From contig JBDROA010000067.1 in the NCBI GenBank assembly GCA_043810615.1, positions 1 through 24,532 of the forward strand: a stretch of 24,532 nt of DNA, given 5' to 3'. The position numbers and the translations under genes were made by a program. The notes beneath the pieces were generated by a model. The model was given only the letters and a program-made list of their open reading frames with translations. It made no database searches and was not told where the DNA came from. Of this stretch, positions 1-7,559 are shown piece by piece. Positions within the stretch are counted from its first letter, which is position 1; the number at the start of each line of letters is the position of its first letter. The DNA comes from VGBK01 sp043810615. Its GTDB lineage: Bacteria > Actinomycetota > Acidimicrobiia > Spongiisociales > UBA11373.

Positions 1-211
1 CCCCGCCCGGCCCCCCCCCCCCGCCACCGCCGGCCCCGCCGGTGTCGGGGCAGTAGACCCGGCCCACTACGACGTGGCCGGGGTCGCCGCCCGCTGTTGC
101 GGGGCCGACGCCGTCGGCCCGGCAACAGCGGTGGGAGCCGACCTGGGAACGGTCGTGGTGGACGTGTCCAACTTCTGGATCGCCGCCGACCCCACCCTAC
201 CGCCCTCCTAG
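1..211 (+). CDS. C-terminal end of an unidentified protein (partial)
   Basis: A reading frame open from the left edge ends at TAG 209-211. Its visible ~69 residues start with a proline/alanine-rich stretch (the C-run at 11-22 encodes prolines) and go on to a compact tail containing AHYDVAGVAARCCGADAV and VVVDVSNFWIAADPT before the stop. Third codon positions are almost all G or C, as in the neighbouring genes, which supports real coding. I do not recognise the family. The gene is convergent with cofH, and the two stop codons overlap on the palindrome CTAG at 208-211. The start and most of the protein lie outside the window. Confidence 0.5.
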   Translation, partial: PARPPPPATAGPAGVGAVDPAHYDVAGVAARCCGADAVGPATAVGADLGTVVVDVSNFWIAADPTLPPS

Positions 212-2073
212 GGAGCTCGGTGGGGAGCGGGCGCCCCCTGGGCCGCACCGTAGAGAGTGGTGCGGCGGGCGGGCACGCGGCCGGCGGCGCGGATCGCCCC
301 CTCCATCTCGCCCGGGCTCACCCCGGCCCCGTGGGCGGCGCCGGCGGCGCGCGAGATGCTCTCCTCCATGAGGGTCCCGCCCAGGTCGTTGGCCCCGGCG
401 GCCAGCAAGGAGGCGGCGCCGTTGAGCCCCAGCTTTACCCAGGAGGCCTGGATGTTGCCCACCAGGCCGTCGAGGGCGAGGCGGGCCACCGCGTGCGCCA
501 GCACCACCTCGTCCCAGGTGGGGCCGGGCCGGGCCCGCCCCTGGAGGTACAGCGGGGCCTCCATGTGCACGAAAGGCAGGGGCACGAACTCGGTGAAGCC
601 CCCGGTCCGCTCCTGGAGGCGGCGCACCACCTCGAGGTGGCGGGCCCACGAGGCCGGGGAATCGACGTGCCCGAACATGATGGTGGCCGTCGTCGGAATG
701 CCCAGGCGATGTGCCGCCGCCACTACCTCGGCCCATTGCGCCGTGCCGATCTTGTCGGGGCAGAGCACCCGACGCACCCCGTCGTCGAGGATCTCGGCGG
801 CAGTGCCGGGAAGGCTGCCGAGGCCCGCGTCCCGCAGGCGGCGCAGGTAGTCGGCCACCCCCACCCCGAGGCTCTCCGCCCCCTGCCACACCTCCAGGGG
901 GCTGAAGGCGTGCACATGGAGCCCGGGGGCGGCCGCCTTGACTGCGGCGACCACGGCGGCGTAGAAGTCACCGGTGAAAGCGGGGTGGATACCACCTTGC
1001 AGGCACACCTCGGTGGCCCCGGCGGCGGCGGCGGCGGCGGCGTGGCGGGCCACCTCCTCCACCGACATGAGGAAGGGTGCCTCCCACCCGGCGGCGTGGC
1101 GCCCCCCCCGCGAGAAGGCGCAGAAACCGCAGCGGTAGGTGCAGAGGTTGGTGTAGTTGATGTTGCGGTTCACCACGTAAGTGGCCGCGTCCCCCTTGGC
1201 CCGGCGGCGCAGTTCGTCGGCGGCCGCGGCCACCGCCTCCACCTCGTCGCCCCGGGCGCCGAATAGTGTCTCCACCTCGGCCGGGTCGGGCCGCCTGCCT
1301 GCCAGGGAACGTTCCACGATGGCCGCGACCGCCGGGCGCACCGTCCCCGGCGGCCGTCTGCCGGCGCCCCAGACCGGGTCGCCCCACTCGGCCGAGAGGC
1401 GGCCCGGGGGCGGGGGGATAGGAAGGTCACGCCCCGGGGCCCAGCGGGTGCGGGGCCGCACCGCGCCCGATGCGTCCACCAGGCCCAGGTGGGCCCGCAG
1501 CACCGGGGCCGCCAGTACGGCAGCCCCCTGCTCGTAGGCCACCCCGGGAGGAAAAGCGCTGCGCTCCACCAGCAGGCGCCCGGCCAGGGCGGCGCGCAAC
1601 TCCCCCAGGCGCTCGGAGTCCCAGTCGCGCAGCAGCAGGTCGCCTGCCCCGGCCCCCACCGCCGCCACTGCGTCGCCCACGGTATCCACGAACACCGACA
1701 CCGCCGCGCCCAATCCCCGGGCCAGGGCGGCGGCCGCCGCCACCCGACTGCGCCCGGTGCGCAGGTAGGCCGCACGGCTGCGGCGCAGCGCCTCCCCCAC
1801 GGCGTGCCGTCCCCCCCGGTCCACCACGGTGAGGCGCCACCCGGGGACCCCGGCTGCTGCCAGGGCCACCGCCTCGGCGGGCGCCACCACCCAGGCGGCC
1901 ACCCCGGGGGCCGCGGGGCCGCCCACGGGCAGGAGGCCGGCGTCGAGGGCCGCAGCCACCCCGGCCTCGTCGGGAGCGGCTGCCTCCACGGTGGTGGTCC
2001 CCTCACGGCGGCAGGTGGCCGCCCACGCCGGGGTGATGGCCCGGGCGGGACGCATCCGGCAGTAGGTGATCAT
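208..2073 (-). CDS. cofH: FO synthase subunit CofH (radical SAM) with N-terminal extension
   Basis: CofH is the second half of FO synthase: a radical SAM enzyme that joins a tyrosine-derived unit to the flavin precursor 5-amino-6-ribitylamino-uracil for the F420 chromophore. From about residue 285 the protein follows the CofH half of mycobacterial FbiC: YVVNRNINYTNLC, the cluster motif CTYRCGFC (Cys 311, 315, 318), ATEVCLQGGIHP, HVHAFSPLE, PGTAAEILDD, GGFTEFVPLPFVH and GGTLMEESISR. It is 621 aa where a lone CofH is about 370-400; residues 1-245 are an alpha/beta-looking extension I cannot assign. The start is ATG 2073-2071, overlapping the cofG stop as ATGA, with GGGAG upstream. No stop interrupts the join, so the extension is fused, not a separate gene. 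An alternative is a shorter CofH from an internal GTG, but that would leave over 700 bases of coding-like sequence unused. Confidence 0.9.
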   Translation of the reverse strand: MITYCRMRPARAITPAWAATCRREGTTTVEAAAPDEAGVAAALDAGLLPVGGPAAPGVAAWVVAPAEAVALAAAGVPGWRLTVVDRGGRHAVGEALRRSRAAYLRTGRSRVAAAAALARGLGAAVSVFVDTVGDAVAAVGAGAGDLLLRDWDSERLGELRAALAGRLLVERSAFPPGVAYEQGAAVLAAPVLRAHLGLVDASGAVRPRTRWAPGRDLPIPPPPGRLSAEWGDPVWGAGRRPPGTVRPAVAAIVERSLAGRRPDPAEVETLFGARGDEVEAVAAAADELRRRAKGDAATYVVNRNINYTNLCTYRCGFCAFSRGGRHAAGWEAPFLMSVEEVARHAAAAAAAGATEVCLQGGIHPAFTGDFYAAVVAAVKAAAPGLHVHAFSPLEVWQGAESLGVGVADYLRRLRDAGLGSLPGTAAEILDDGVRRVLCPDKIGTAQWAEVVAAAHRLGIPTTATIMFGHVDSPASWARHLEVVRRLQERTGGFTEFVPLPFVHMEAPLYLQGRARPGPTWDEVVLAHAVARLALDGLVGNIQASWVKLGLNGAASLLAAGANDLGGTLMEESISRAAGAAHGAGVSPGEMEGAIRAAGRVPARRTTLYGAAQGAPAPHRAP

Positions 2074-3230
2074 GGCACCGGCTCTCCCTCGTGAGGAGCG
2101 AGAGCGTACCCCTGGTCGTCGGCGGAGGCCCGCAGCCGGAGGAAGAGGGCGGGGTCGGACCATTGCGGGCTCACAAACTCGGGGTACACCGGCAGCCGGG
2201 CTTTGAGGCGGAACCCGGCGGCCGCGGTGCGGGCGCGCAACTCGTCGCGGTGGGGCCAGGGAGCTTCCGGGTTCACCCAATCGGGGGTGAGGGGCGAGAC
2301 CCCGCCCCAGTCGTTGACCCCCGCATCCAGATAGACCTCGAAGCGATCGGTGAGGTTCGGGGGCACCTGCAGGTTCATCGCCGGCCCCAGCACCCAGCGC
2401 GCCACCGCTACCACGCGAGCCAGGTACTGCGGGGTGGGCTCGGCCGCCCGGCGCATGGGGGTGCCGGGCTTGGCCCAGAAGTTCTGCACGATGACTTCCT
2501 GGACGGCGCCGGTCTCGGCGGCGAGCGCGGCCAGAGCCAGGAGGCTTCCCGCCAGTTCCTCCGGGGTCTCTCCGATGCCGACCAGCACCCCGGTGGTCAG
2601 CGGCACCCGCTGCGCCGCCACGGCCCGCAAGGTGGCCAGGCGCCGCGTCGGGTCCTTGTCGGGGCATCCGTCGTGCGGCATCCCCGGCTCCGTCAGGCGC
2701 GGGGAGATGCTCTCCAGCATCAATCCCATGGAAGCGCACCAGGGGCGCAGCGCCGCCACCTCGGCCTCGTCCATGACCCCAGGGTTGGCGTGGGGGAAGA
2801 GCGCCGTCTGCTCCACGACGAGGCGGGCGATGCGGGTCGCGTACTCCAGCGTCGAGGCGCAGCCGTGACGGTCGAGGAACTCCCGCGCCGCCGGCCAGCG
2901 GTCCTCGGGCCGGTCCCCCAGGGTAAGCAGCGCCTCGGTGCACGAGAGCGCCTGCCCGGCCCGGGCCACCTCGAGGGTTTCCTCCGGCTCCAAGTAGCGC
3001 CCCCCCGCTCCGGGCGGGGCGGCGAAGGTGCAGTAGGCGCAGCGATCCCGGCACAGCGTCGTGAGGGGGAGGAACACCTTGGGCGAGTAGGTGACCACCC
3101 GCCCCTTGCCCTCGTCGCGCAGGCGCCGGGCCTCGGTGAAGAGGCCGGCCGCGTCTCCCCCGCCCCGCAGCAGAAGGGCGGCCAGGCTCGGGTCGGGAGC
3201 GGGGAAAGCCACGGCCGAGGACGGTATCAC
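2070..3230 (-). CDS. cofG: FO synthase subunit CofG (radical SAM)
   Basis: CofG is the first half of FO synthase: a radical SAM enzyme that closes the deazaflavin ring to give FO, the F420 precursor. Evidence is VVTYSPKVFLPLTTLC followed by the cluster motif CRDRCAYC, then EALLTLGDRPE, NPGVM, SMGLMLES, CPDKDP, TTGVLVGIGET, EVIVQNF, PPNL and DWGGVSPLTPD, all characteristic of the CofG half of FbiC. The open frame reaches a TTG at 3278, but that lies upstream of the likely minus-strand -10 box TACTTT (3265-3260). I therefore prefer GTG 3230-3228, giving 386 aa; GTG 3212 is another option and no start has a convincing ribosome site. cofH follows with a 4-base ATGA overlap. Many actinobacteria have these as one fused protein (FbiC); here they are separate. 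Confidence 0.9.
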   Translation of the reverse strand: MIPSSAVAFPAPDPSLAALLLRGGGDAAGLFTEARRLRDEGKGRVVTYSPKVFLPLTTLCRDRCAYCTFAAPPGAGGRYLEPEETLEVARAGQALSCTEALLTLGDRPEDRWPAAREFLDRHGCASTLEYATRIARLVVEQTALFPHANPGVMDEAEVAALRPWCASMGLMLESISPRLTEPGMPHDGCPDKDPTRRLATLRAVAAQRVPLTTGVLVGIGETPEELAGSLLALAALAAETGAVQEVIVQNFWAKPGTPMRRAAEPTPQYLARVVAVARWVLGPAMNLQVPPNLTDRFEVYLDAGVNDWGGVSPLTPDWVNPEAPWPHRDELRARTAAAGFRLKARLPVYPEFVSPQWSDPALFLRLRASADDQGYALAPHEGEPVP

Positions 3231-3236
3231 GCCGTG

Positions 3237-3292
3237 CCCGGTGAACTCCGGGAACCCGTAAAGTACCAAGCGACCCAACCCACAAGCGAGGA
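3237..3292. promoter_or_regulatory. Divergent cofG / gap-pair control region
   Basis: The 65-base gap between cofG and the GAPDH pair holds the 7-mer TAAAGTA at 3259-3265. It reads as a TANNNT -10 box on both strands: TAAAGT on +, TACTTT on -. A perfect inverted repeat, CCCGG-TGAACT-CCGGG at 3237-3252, lies just downstream of the minus -10 and is a possible operator. GAGGA at 3288-3292 is the ribosome site of the first GAPDH gene. No clear -35 box is visible on either strand. Function is inferred from position and motif only. Confidence 0.4.
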
Positions 3293-3295
3293 ACG

Positions 3296-4324
3296 ATGAC
3301 GGACGCCAAGACCCGAGTGGGCCTGATGGGCTTCGGCCGCATCGGCCGCAACGTCTTCCGCCAGTTGGAGAGCCACCCGCGCATCGAGGTGGCGGCCATC
3401 GCCGACATCGCCGACCCCAAGGCGCTCGTCTACCTGCTCAAGTACGACTCGGTGTTCGGGCGCTTCCCCAAGAAGGTGGCCCTCGACGACGCCGGGAACC
3501 TGACGGTGGACGGTCGGGCCATCCCCATGCTCCAGGACCGGGATCCCGGCGACGTCGACTGGGCGGCCTACGGGGTGGACGTGGTGGTGCAGGCCACCCG
3601 CAAGCACCGCACGGCCGCCGACTGCCGCAAGCACCTCGACAAGGGAGCTAAGCGAGTGGTGTTGGCCTCGACGCCGGAGGACCCCGCCGACATGGACACC
3701 CTGATCATGGGGGTGAACGACGAGGTGCTCGACCCCGGTGACATCATCATCGCCCTCGGCTCCAACACCTCCAACGCGGTGGCGCCCGTGCTCAAGGTGC
3801 TCCTCGACCGCTTCGGGGTCGAGGCGGCCCTGTTCACCACGGTGCACGCCCTCACCAACGACGCCCGCCTGGCCGACGTGCCCGGCACCTCGCTGCGGGG
3901 CAGCCGCTCGGGGGCGGAGAACATCATCCCCGGCCCCACCAACTCCCCGGAGATCGTGGAGCGGGCCCTACCCGCCCTCAAGGGCAAGATCGCCGGCCTG
4001 GCCCTCAACGTGCCGGTCCAGGACGGCTCCAACGTGGACCTGGTCGCCTTCCTGAGCCGGGCTACCACCGCCGCCGAGATCAACGAGGCTCTGCGCTCGG
4101 CCGCCGAGGGGAGCACGGTGCTGGCCTACACCGACGAGCCCATCGTCTCCTCCGATGTGATCGGCAGCCCGTTCTCGGCCACGGTGGACGGCCTGTCCAC
4201 CCTGGTGATGATGGGCACAATGGCCAAGCTGGTCGTCTGGTACGACAACGGGTGGGGCTACGCCGCCCGCGCCGTCGAGCTCGTCGAGAAGCTGGCGGCC
4301 TTCGACCGCAAAGGGGTGAAGTAA
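3296..4324 (+). CDS. GAPDH-family paralogue lacking the catalytic cysteine
   Basis: Full-length GAPDH fold (342 aa): NAD-binding GFGRIGRNVFR at residues 12-22, YLLKYDSVFG, FTTVHALTNDARLADVP, and a C-terminal VVWYDNGWGYAAR. The active site is not GAPDH-like. Where the next gene has SNASCTTNCLAP, this one has GSNTSNAVAP (residues 155-164), two residues shorter and with no cysteine. The phosphate-site TTTGAAK becomes GPTNSPE, MRVP becomes LNVP (Arg to Asn), STGVF becomes ATRKH, and the DNEWGY glutamate becomes glycine. The active-site histidine (His184) is kept. It should not carry out the normal thiohemiacetal chemistry. The frame is clean, so this is divergence, not a decayed gene. Start ATG 3296 has GAGGA upstream. 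Its stop TAA shares one base with the start of the canonical gap, suggesting a heteromeric complex or a regulatory or new role. Confidence 0.85.
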   Translation: MTDAKTRVGLMGFGRIGRNVFRQLESHPRIEVAAIADIADPKALVYLLKYDSVFGRFPKKVALDDAGNLTVDGRAIPMLQDRDPGDVDWAAYGVDVVVQATRKHRTAADCRKHLDKGAKRVVLASTPEDPADMDTLIMGVNDEVLDPGDIIIALGSNTSNAVAPVLKVLLDRFGVEAALFTTVHALTNDARLADVPGTSLRGSRSGAENIIPGPTNSPEIVERALPALKGKIAGLALNVPVQDGSNVDLVAFLSRATTAAEINEALRSAAEGSTVLAYTDEPIVSSDVIGSPFSATVDGLSTLVMMGTMAKLVVWYDNGWGYAARAVELVEKLAAFDRKGVK

Positions 4325-5340
4325 TGACCAGGGTGGCCATCAACGGCTTCGGGCGGATCGGCCGCACGGTGTACCGCGTCATCGTCCAGCGCCCCGAGGC
4401 GGGCCTCGAGATCGTCGCCGTGAACGACCTGGCCGACGACGAGATGACCGCCTACCTGCTGAAGTACGACACGGTCATGGGCGAGTTCTCCGGCGAGGTC
4501 AAAGTCGAGGACGGCTTCCTGGTGGCCGGAGGGCACCGGGCCAAGATCCTCACCGTCAAGGACCCGGCCCAGCTCCCGTGGGCCGACCTGAAGGTGGACG
4601 TGGTCATCGAGTCCACCGGCGTCTTCCGCACCCGCGCCGAGGTAGCCAAGCACCTCGAGGCCGGGGCGACGCGGGTCATCCTCACCGTGCCGGCCAAAGA
4701 CGAGCTGGACGCCACCGTGGTTCTTGGGGTCAACGACGACGACCTCGAGGCCGACGACCGCGTGGTCTCGAACGCCTCCTGCACCACCAACTGCCTGGCT
4801 CCCATCGCCAAGATCCTCGACGAAGCCTTCGGCATCCGGCGCGGGATCATGACCACGGTGCATGCCTACACCAACGACCAGCGCCTCGCCGATGTCCCCC
4901 ACAAGGACTTCCGACGCAGCCGGGCGGCCACCTTGAACATCATCCCCACCACCACCGGCGCCGCCAAGGCGGTGGGCAAGGTGCTGCCCCACCTGAAGGG
5001 CAAGCTCGACGGTATGGCCATGCGGGTGCCGGTGCCCGACGGGTCCACCGTGGATCTGGTGGTGGAACTGGAGACGCAGGTGACCGTCGAGTCGGTGAAC
5101 GCCGCCGTGGCCAGGGCCGCCGCCGGGCCGTTGAAGGGGATTGTGCAGTACTCCGAGGCGCCGCTGGTGTCCACCGACATCATCGGCAACCCGCACTCGA
5201 GCATTTTCGACGCCCCCTCCACCCTGGTGCTGGGGGGCAACAAGGTGAAGCTGCTCGCCTGGTACGACAACGAGTGGGGCTACTCCCAGCGGGTGGTCGA
5301 CCTCATCGAGCGCCTCGCCGCCCTGCCCCTGCCGGCGTAG
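4324..5340 (+). CDS. gap: Glyceraldehyde-3-phosphate dehydrogenase, type I
   Basis: Converts glyceraldehyde 3-phosphate, NAD and phosphate to 1,3-bisphosphoglycerate in glycolysis/gluconeogenesis in the cytosol. The 338-aa protein has every canonical element: INGFGRIGR (residues 6-14), NDL for NAD, ESTGVF, the catalytic SNASCTTNC with Cys153 (codon 4780-4782), TTVHAYTNDQ with His180, TTTGAAKAV, MRVPVPDGS with Arg234, and WYDNEWGYS. Start ATG 4324 overlaps the preceding stop in TAATG, with AAGGGG just upstream. An upstream in-frame extension to 4252 is ruled out because it overlaps the previous gene with no homology. pgk and tpiA, frequent downstream neighbours of gap, are absent here. It may act with the cysteine-less paralogue upstream. 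Confidence 0.96.
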   Translation: MTRVAINGFGRIGRTVYRVIVQRPEAGLEIVAVNDLADDEMTAYLLKYDTVMGEFSGEVKVEDGFLVAGGHRAKILTVKDPAQLPWADLKVDVVIESTGVFRTRAEVAKHLEAGATRVILTVPAKDELDATVVLGVNDDDLEADDRVVSNASCTTNCLAPIAKILDEAFGIRRGIMTTVHAYTNDQRLADVPHKDFRRSRAATLNIIPTTTGAAKAVGKVLPHLKGKLDGMAMRVPVPDGSTVDLVVELETQVTVESVNAAVARAAAGPLKGIVQYSEAPLVSTDIIGNPHSSIFDAPSTLVLGGNKVKLLAWYDNEWGYSQRVVDLIERLAALPLPA

Positions 5341-5402
5341 CCGGCTCGGCTCCTTCTGCGCTTGGGCAAGCGGCCCGGGCGCAGCCGCGTCGGGATCGCG
5401 GC

Positions 5403-5416
5403 TAGTTTCGGCGGCG
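5403..5416 (+). promoter_or_regulatory. Putative -10 box for a leaderless acdA transcript
   Basis: TAGTTT at 5403-5408 fits the actinobacterial TANNNT -10 and ends 8 bases before the acdA ATG, with no Shine-Dalgarno sequence between. That geometry is expected of a transcript beginning at the start codon. No -35 box is visible. The same hexamer stands at nearly the same distance before the MFS gene at 8120. Confidence 0.4.
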
Positions 5417-6874
5417 ATGGGCACCACCGACTACGAGCGGATCTTCCACCCCGGGCGGATGGCCATCGTCGGCGTGTGTGCCGAAGGCGGATTCAACTTC
5501 GCCAACGGGATCCTGCTGGCCTGCCGGGCGATGGGCTTCGCCGGGGAGATCCTCCCGGTGAACCCCAGAGGAGGTTCCTTCGCCGGGCATACGATCCTTC
5601 CCAGCCTCGAGGAAATCCCCGGTGAGATCGACTTCGCCGTCATCGCCGTCCCGGCCGCCGCCGTCCCCGCGGCCCTCGAGGCCTGTCGCCGCAAGGGGGC
5701 GGCGGGGGCCGAGGTGGTGACCGCCGGCTTCGGGGAGACCGGCACCCGCGAGGGCCGGGCCCTGGAGCAGCAGGTTCGGGAAGTCGCCGCCCGGGGCATC
5801 CGGGTGGTCGGCCCCAACTGCTTCGGCATCTACTGCCCCCGCTCGGGCCTCACCCTGCTGCCCGGGCCCGACCTGTCCCGGGAGAGCGGGCCTGTGGCCT
5901 TCCTGTCGCAGAGCGGGGGGATGTCGATCGACCTGGCCCACCTGGGCAAGTGGATGGGCCTGCGCTTCAGCAAGGTCGTGTCCTTCGGCAACGGCGCCGA
6001 CCTGCGGGAGGCCGAACTGCTCCGCTACCTGACGGACGACCCGGAGACCGGGGTGATCGCCCTGTATGTGGAGGGGGTGGCCGACGGCGCCGCCTTCTTC
6101 GCCGCCATCCGCGACGCGGCCCGCCGCAAGCCGGTGGTGGTCCTCAAGGGAGGCCTGTCAGAGGCCGGGGGACGGGCCGTGGTGGGCCACACCGCCTCCA
6201 TGGGGGGGAGTCGGGTGATCTGGTCGTCGGTGCTGCGCCAGGTGAACGCAGTGCAGGTGCACGACCTGGCCGAACTGGCCCAGGCCTGCCTGGCCTTCTC
6301 CTCGCTCCCGGCCCGAGCCTTCCGGGGGATCTCCTGTGTCGGGGGCGGCGGGGCGCTCGGGGTCGCCGCCGGCGACGCCGCCGAAGCCCACGGCATCGCC
6401 GTGCCCCCGCTGCCCGACGGACTCCGGCGCCGCATCGAAGCCCTCCTCCCCCGGCCCGGGTCCAGCGCGGTGAACCCCATCGACGTGGCCAACCCCTTCG
6501 TCCCCCCGCAGACGCTGGGGCAGGTGCTGCGCCTGGCCGCCGAAGACGACCGCGTGGAACTGCAGATGCTCATTTCGCTGCTGTACCACTACAAGTCCCA
6601 AGCCCGGGCGATGGGGGTGCCGGTGGCCGGCATCACCCCGTTCCCGGAGTTGGCCGATACGGTGGCCGGCGTCGTCGCCGACACTGGAAAGCCGGTGGTG
6701 CTCGTGCTCCCCGATCTCAAGCGGGGGGGCGACGACCTGGACGTGGCCGAGATGATGGCGCAGGCCCGGGAGGCCATCGTGGCGAAGGGCATCCCCGTGT
6801 TCGGCCACATCGGGAAGGCCCTGCGAGCCGTGGGCCACGTCAACACCTACTACGGGAGGCGCCATGGGCGCTGA
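5417..6874 (+). CDS. acdA: ADP-forming acyl/acetyl-CoA synthetase, alpha subunit
   Basis: With the beta subunit it interconverts an acyl-CoA, ADP and phosphate with the free acid, ATP and CoA, usually to make ATP from acetyl-CoA or similar thioesters. The 485-aa protein has an N-terminal CoA-binding Rossmann domain (IFHPGRMAIVGV at 9-20, ILPVNPRGG at 45-53, VVGPNCFGIY at 130-139), then a succinyl-CoA-ligase-like domain (FLSQSGGM at 162-169, VVSFGNGADL). The loop VVGHTASMGGS has His258 as the expected phospho-histidine. The third domain has CVGGGGALGV. The fused type of this enzyme is about 700 aa; here the ATP-grasp part is the next gene, overlapping by 11 bases. The exact acyl substrate cannot be read from sequence. 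The start has no ribosome site and is probably leaderless. Confidence 0.9.
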   Translation: MGTTDYERIFHPGRMAIVGVCAEGGFNFANGILLACRAMGFAGEILPVNPRGGSFAGHTILPSLEEIPGEIDFAVIAVPAAAVPAALEACRRKGAAGAEVVTAGFGETGTREGRALEQQVREVAARGIRVVGPNCFGIYCPRSGLTLLPGPDLSRESGPVAFLSQSGGMSIDLAHLGKWMGLRFSKVVSFGNGADLREAELLRYLTDDPETGVIALYVEGVADGAAFFAAIRDAARRKPVVVLKGGLSEAGGRAVVGHTASMGGSRVIWSSVLRQVNAVQVHDLAELAQACLAFSSLPARAFRGISCVGGGGALGVAAGDAAEAHGIAVPPLPDGLRRRIEALLPRPGSSAVNPIDVANPFVPPQTLGQVLRLAAEDDRVELQMLISLLYHYKSQARAMGVPVAGITPFPELADTVAGVVADTGKPVVLVLPDLKRGGDDLDVAEMMAQAREAIVAKGIPVFGHIGKALRAVGHVNTYYGRRHGR

Positions 6875-7559
6875 CGGGGTGGCGGTGGCGGGGAGGATCC
6901 TGCGGGAGGCCGCGGGGCGGGGGCAGAAGGCCCTGGCGGAGCACGAGGCCAGGCAGGTCCTGGCGGGCTACGGCTTCCCGGTCACCCGGGACCTGCTCGT
7001 GGCGAGCCGGGAGGAGGTGGGGCGGGCGGCGGCGGACATCGGCTACCCCGTGGTGCTGAAAGCCTCCTCGCCCGAGATCCCCCACAAGACGGAGGAGGGA
7101 CTGGTGCACCTCGATCTCCGCGACGAGACCGCCGTTCTGGACGCCTACGACGCCGTCGCCGCCGCCCTGGCAGGCCGCCCCGGGGCATTGCTGGTCCAGG
7201 AGATGGTCGCCGGCCGGCGGGAACTGGCCATGGGCCTCGTCCGGGACCCAGACTTCGGTCCCTGCGTCATGTTCGGCCTGGGGGGAATCCTCACCGAGAC
7301 CCTGGGCGACGTCGCCTTCCGCCGCGCTCCCCTCGAACCGGACGACGCCCGGGACATGATGGAGGAGATCCGGGGACGGCGCATCCTGGAGGCGGTGCGG
7401 GGGATGCCGGCCGCCGACCGGGGCCTGCTGACGGGGATGCTCCTCGGCCTGGGCCGCATCGGCCTCGACCACGAGGCTGTGCAGGAGATCGACCTGAACC
7501 CGGTGATCCTGGCCGGGGCCCGGCCCGTGGTGACCGACGCCCTGATCGTGCTGCGCTGA
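6864..7559 (+). CDS. acdB: ADP-forming acyl/acetyl-CoA synthetase, beta (ATP-grasp) subunit
   Basis: Supplies the nucleotide-binding half of the enzyme, passing phosphate between the alpha-subunit histidine and ADP. The 231-aa length matches the stand-alone ATP-grasp domain. Visible elements are ALAEHEARQVLAGYGFPVTR at the N-terminus, PVVLKASSPEIPHKTEEG, LLVQEMVAGRRELAMG, FGLGGILTETLGDVAFRRAP and EIDLNPVI near the end, the last two being the metal/nucleotide and phosphate-transfer regions. ATG 6864 has GGGAGG about 5 bases upstream and lies inside the end of acdA, so the subunits are translationally coupled. The convergent SRPBCC frame overlaps its 3' two-thirds on the other strand (see that entry). 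Confidence 0.9.
   Translation: MGADGVAVAGRILREAAGRGQKALAEHEARQVLAGYGFPVTRDLLVASREEVGRAAADIGYPVVLKASSPEIPHKTEEGLVHLDLRDETAVLDAYDAVAAALAGRPGALLVQEMVAGRRELAMGLVRDPDFGPCVMFGLGGILTETLGDVAFRRAPLEPDDARDMMEEIRGRRILEAVRGMPAADRGLLTGMLLGLGRIGLDHEAVQEIDLNPVILAGARPVVTDALIVLR

Noticed and set aside
11..22. Run of twelve Cs as a possible phase-variable tract
   Set aside because: In frame it encodes a short proline linker; one copy gives no evidence for phase variation, although length errors are possible there.
1019..1040. GGC/GCC triplet repeat
   Set aside because: It is the alanine-rich helix of CofH in frame (AAAAAAAG), not an expanded or regulatory repeat.
97..1266. Long plus-strand frame opposite cofH
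   Set aside because: Glycine/histidine/proline-rich product typical of the antisense of a GC-rich gene; cofH on the other strand has clear motifs.
2091..3299. Long plus-strand frame opposite cofG
   Set aside because: Low-complexity shadow of cofG, which has the radical SAM motif and full homology.
4258..5427. 389-codon minus-strand frame over gap
   Set aside because: His/Gly/Asp-rich shadow; the canonical GAPDH is on the plus strand.
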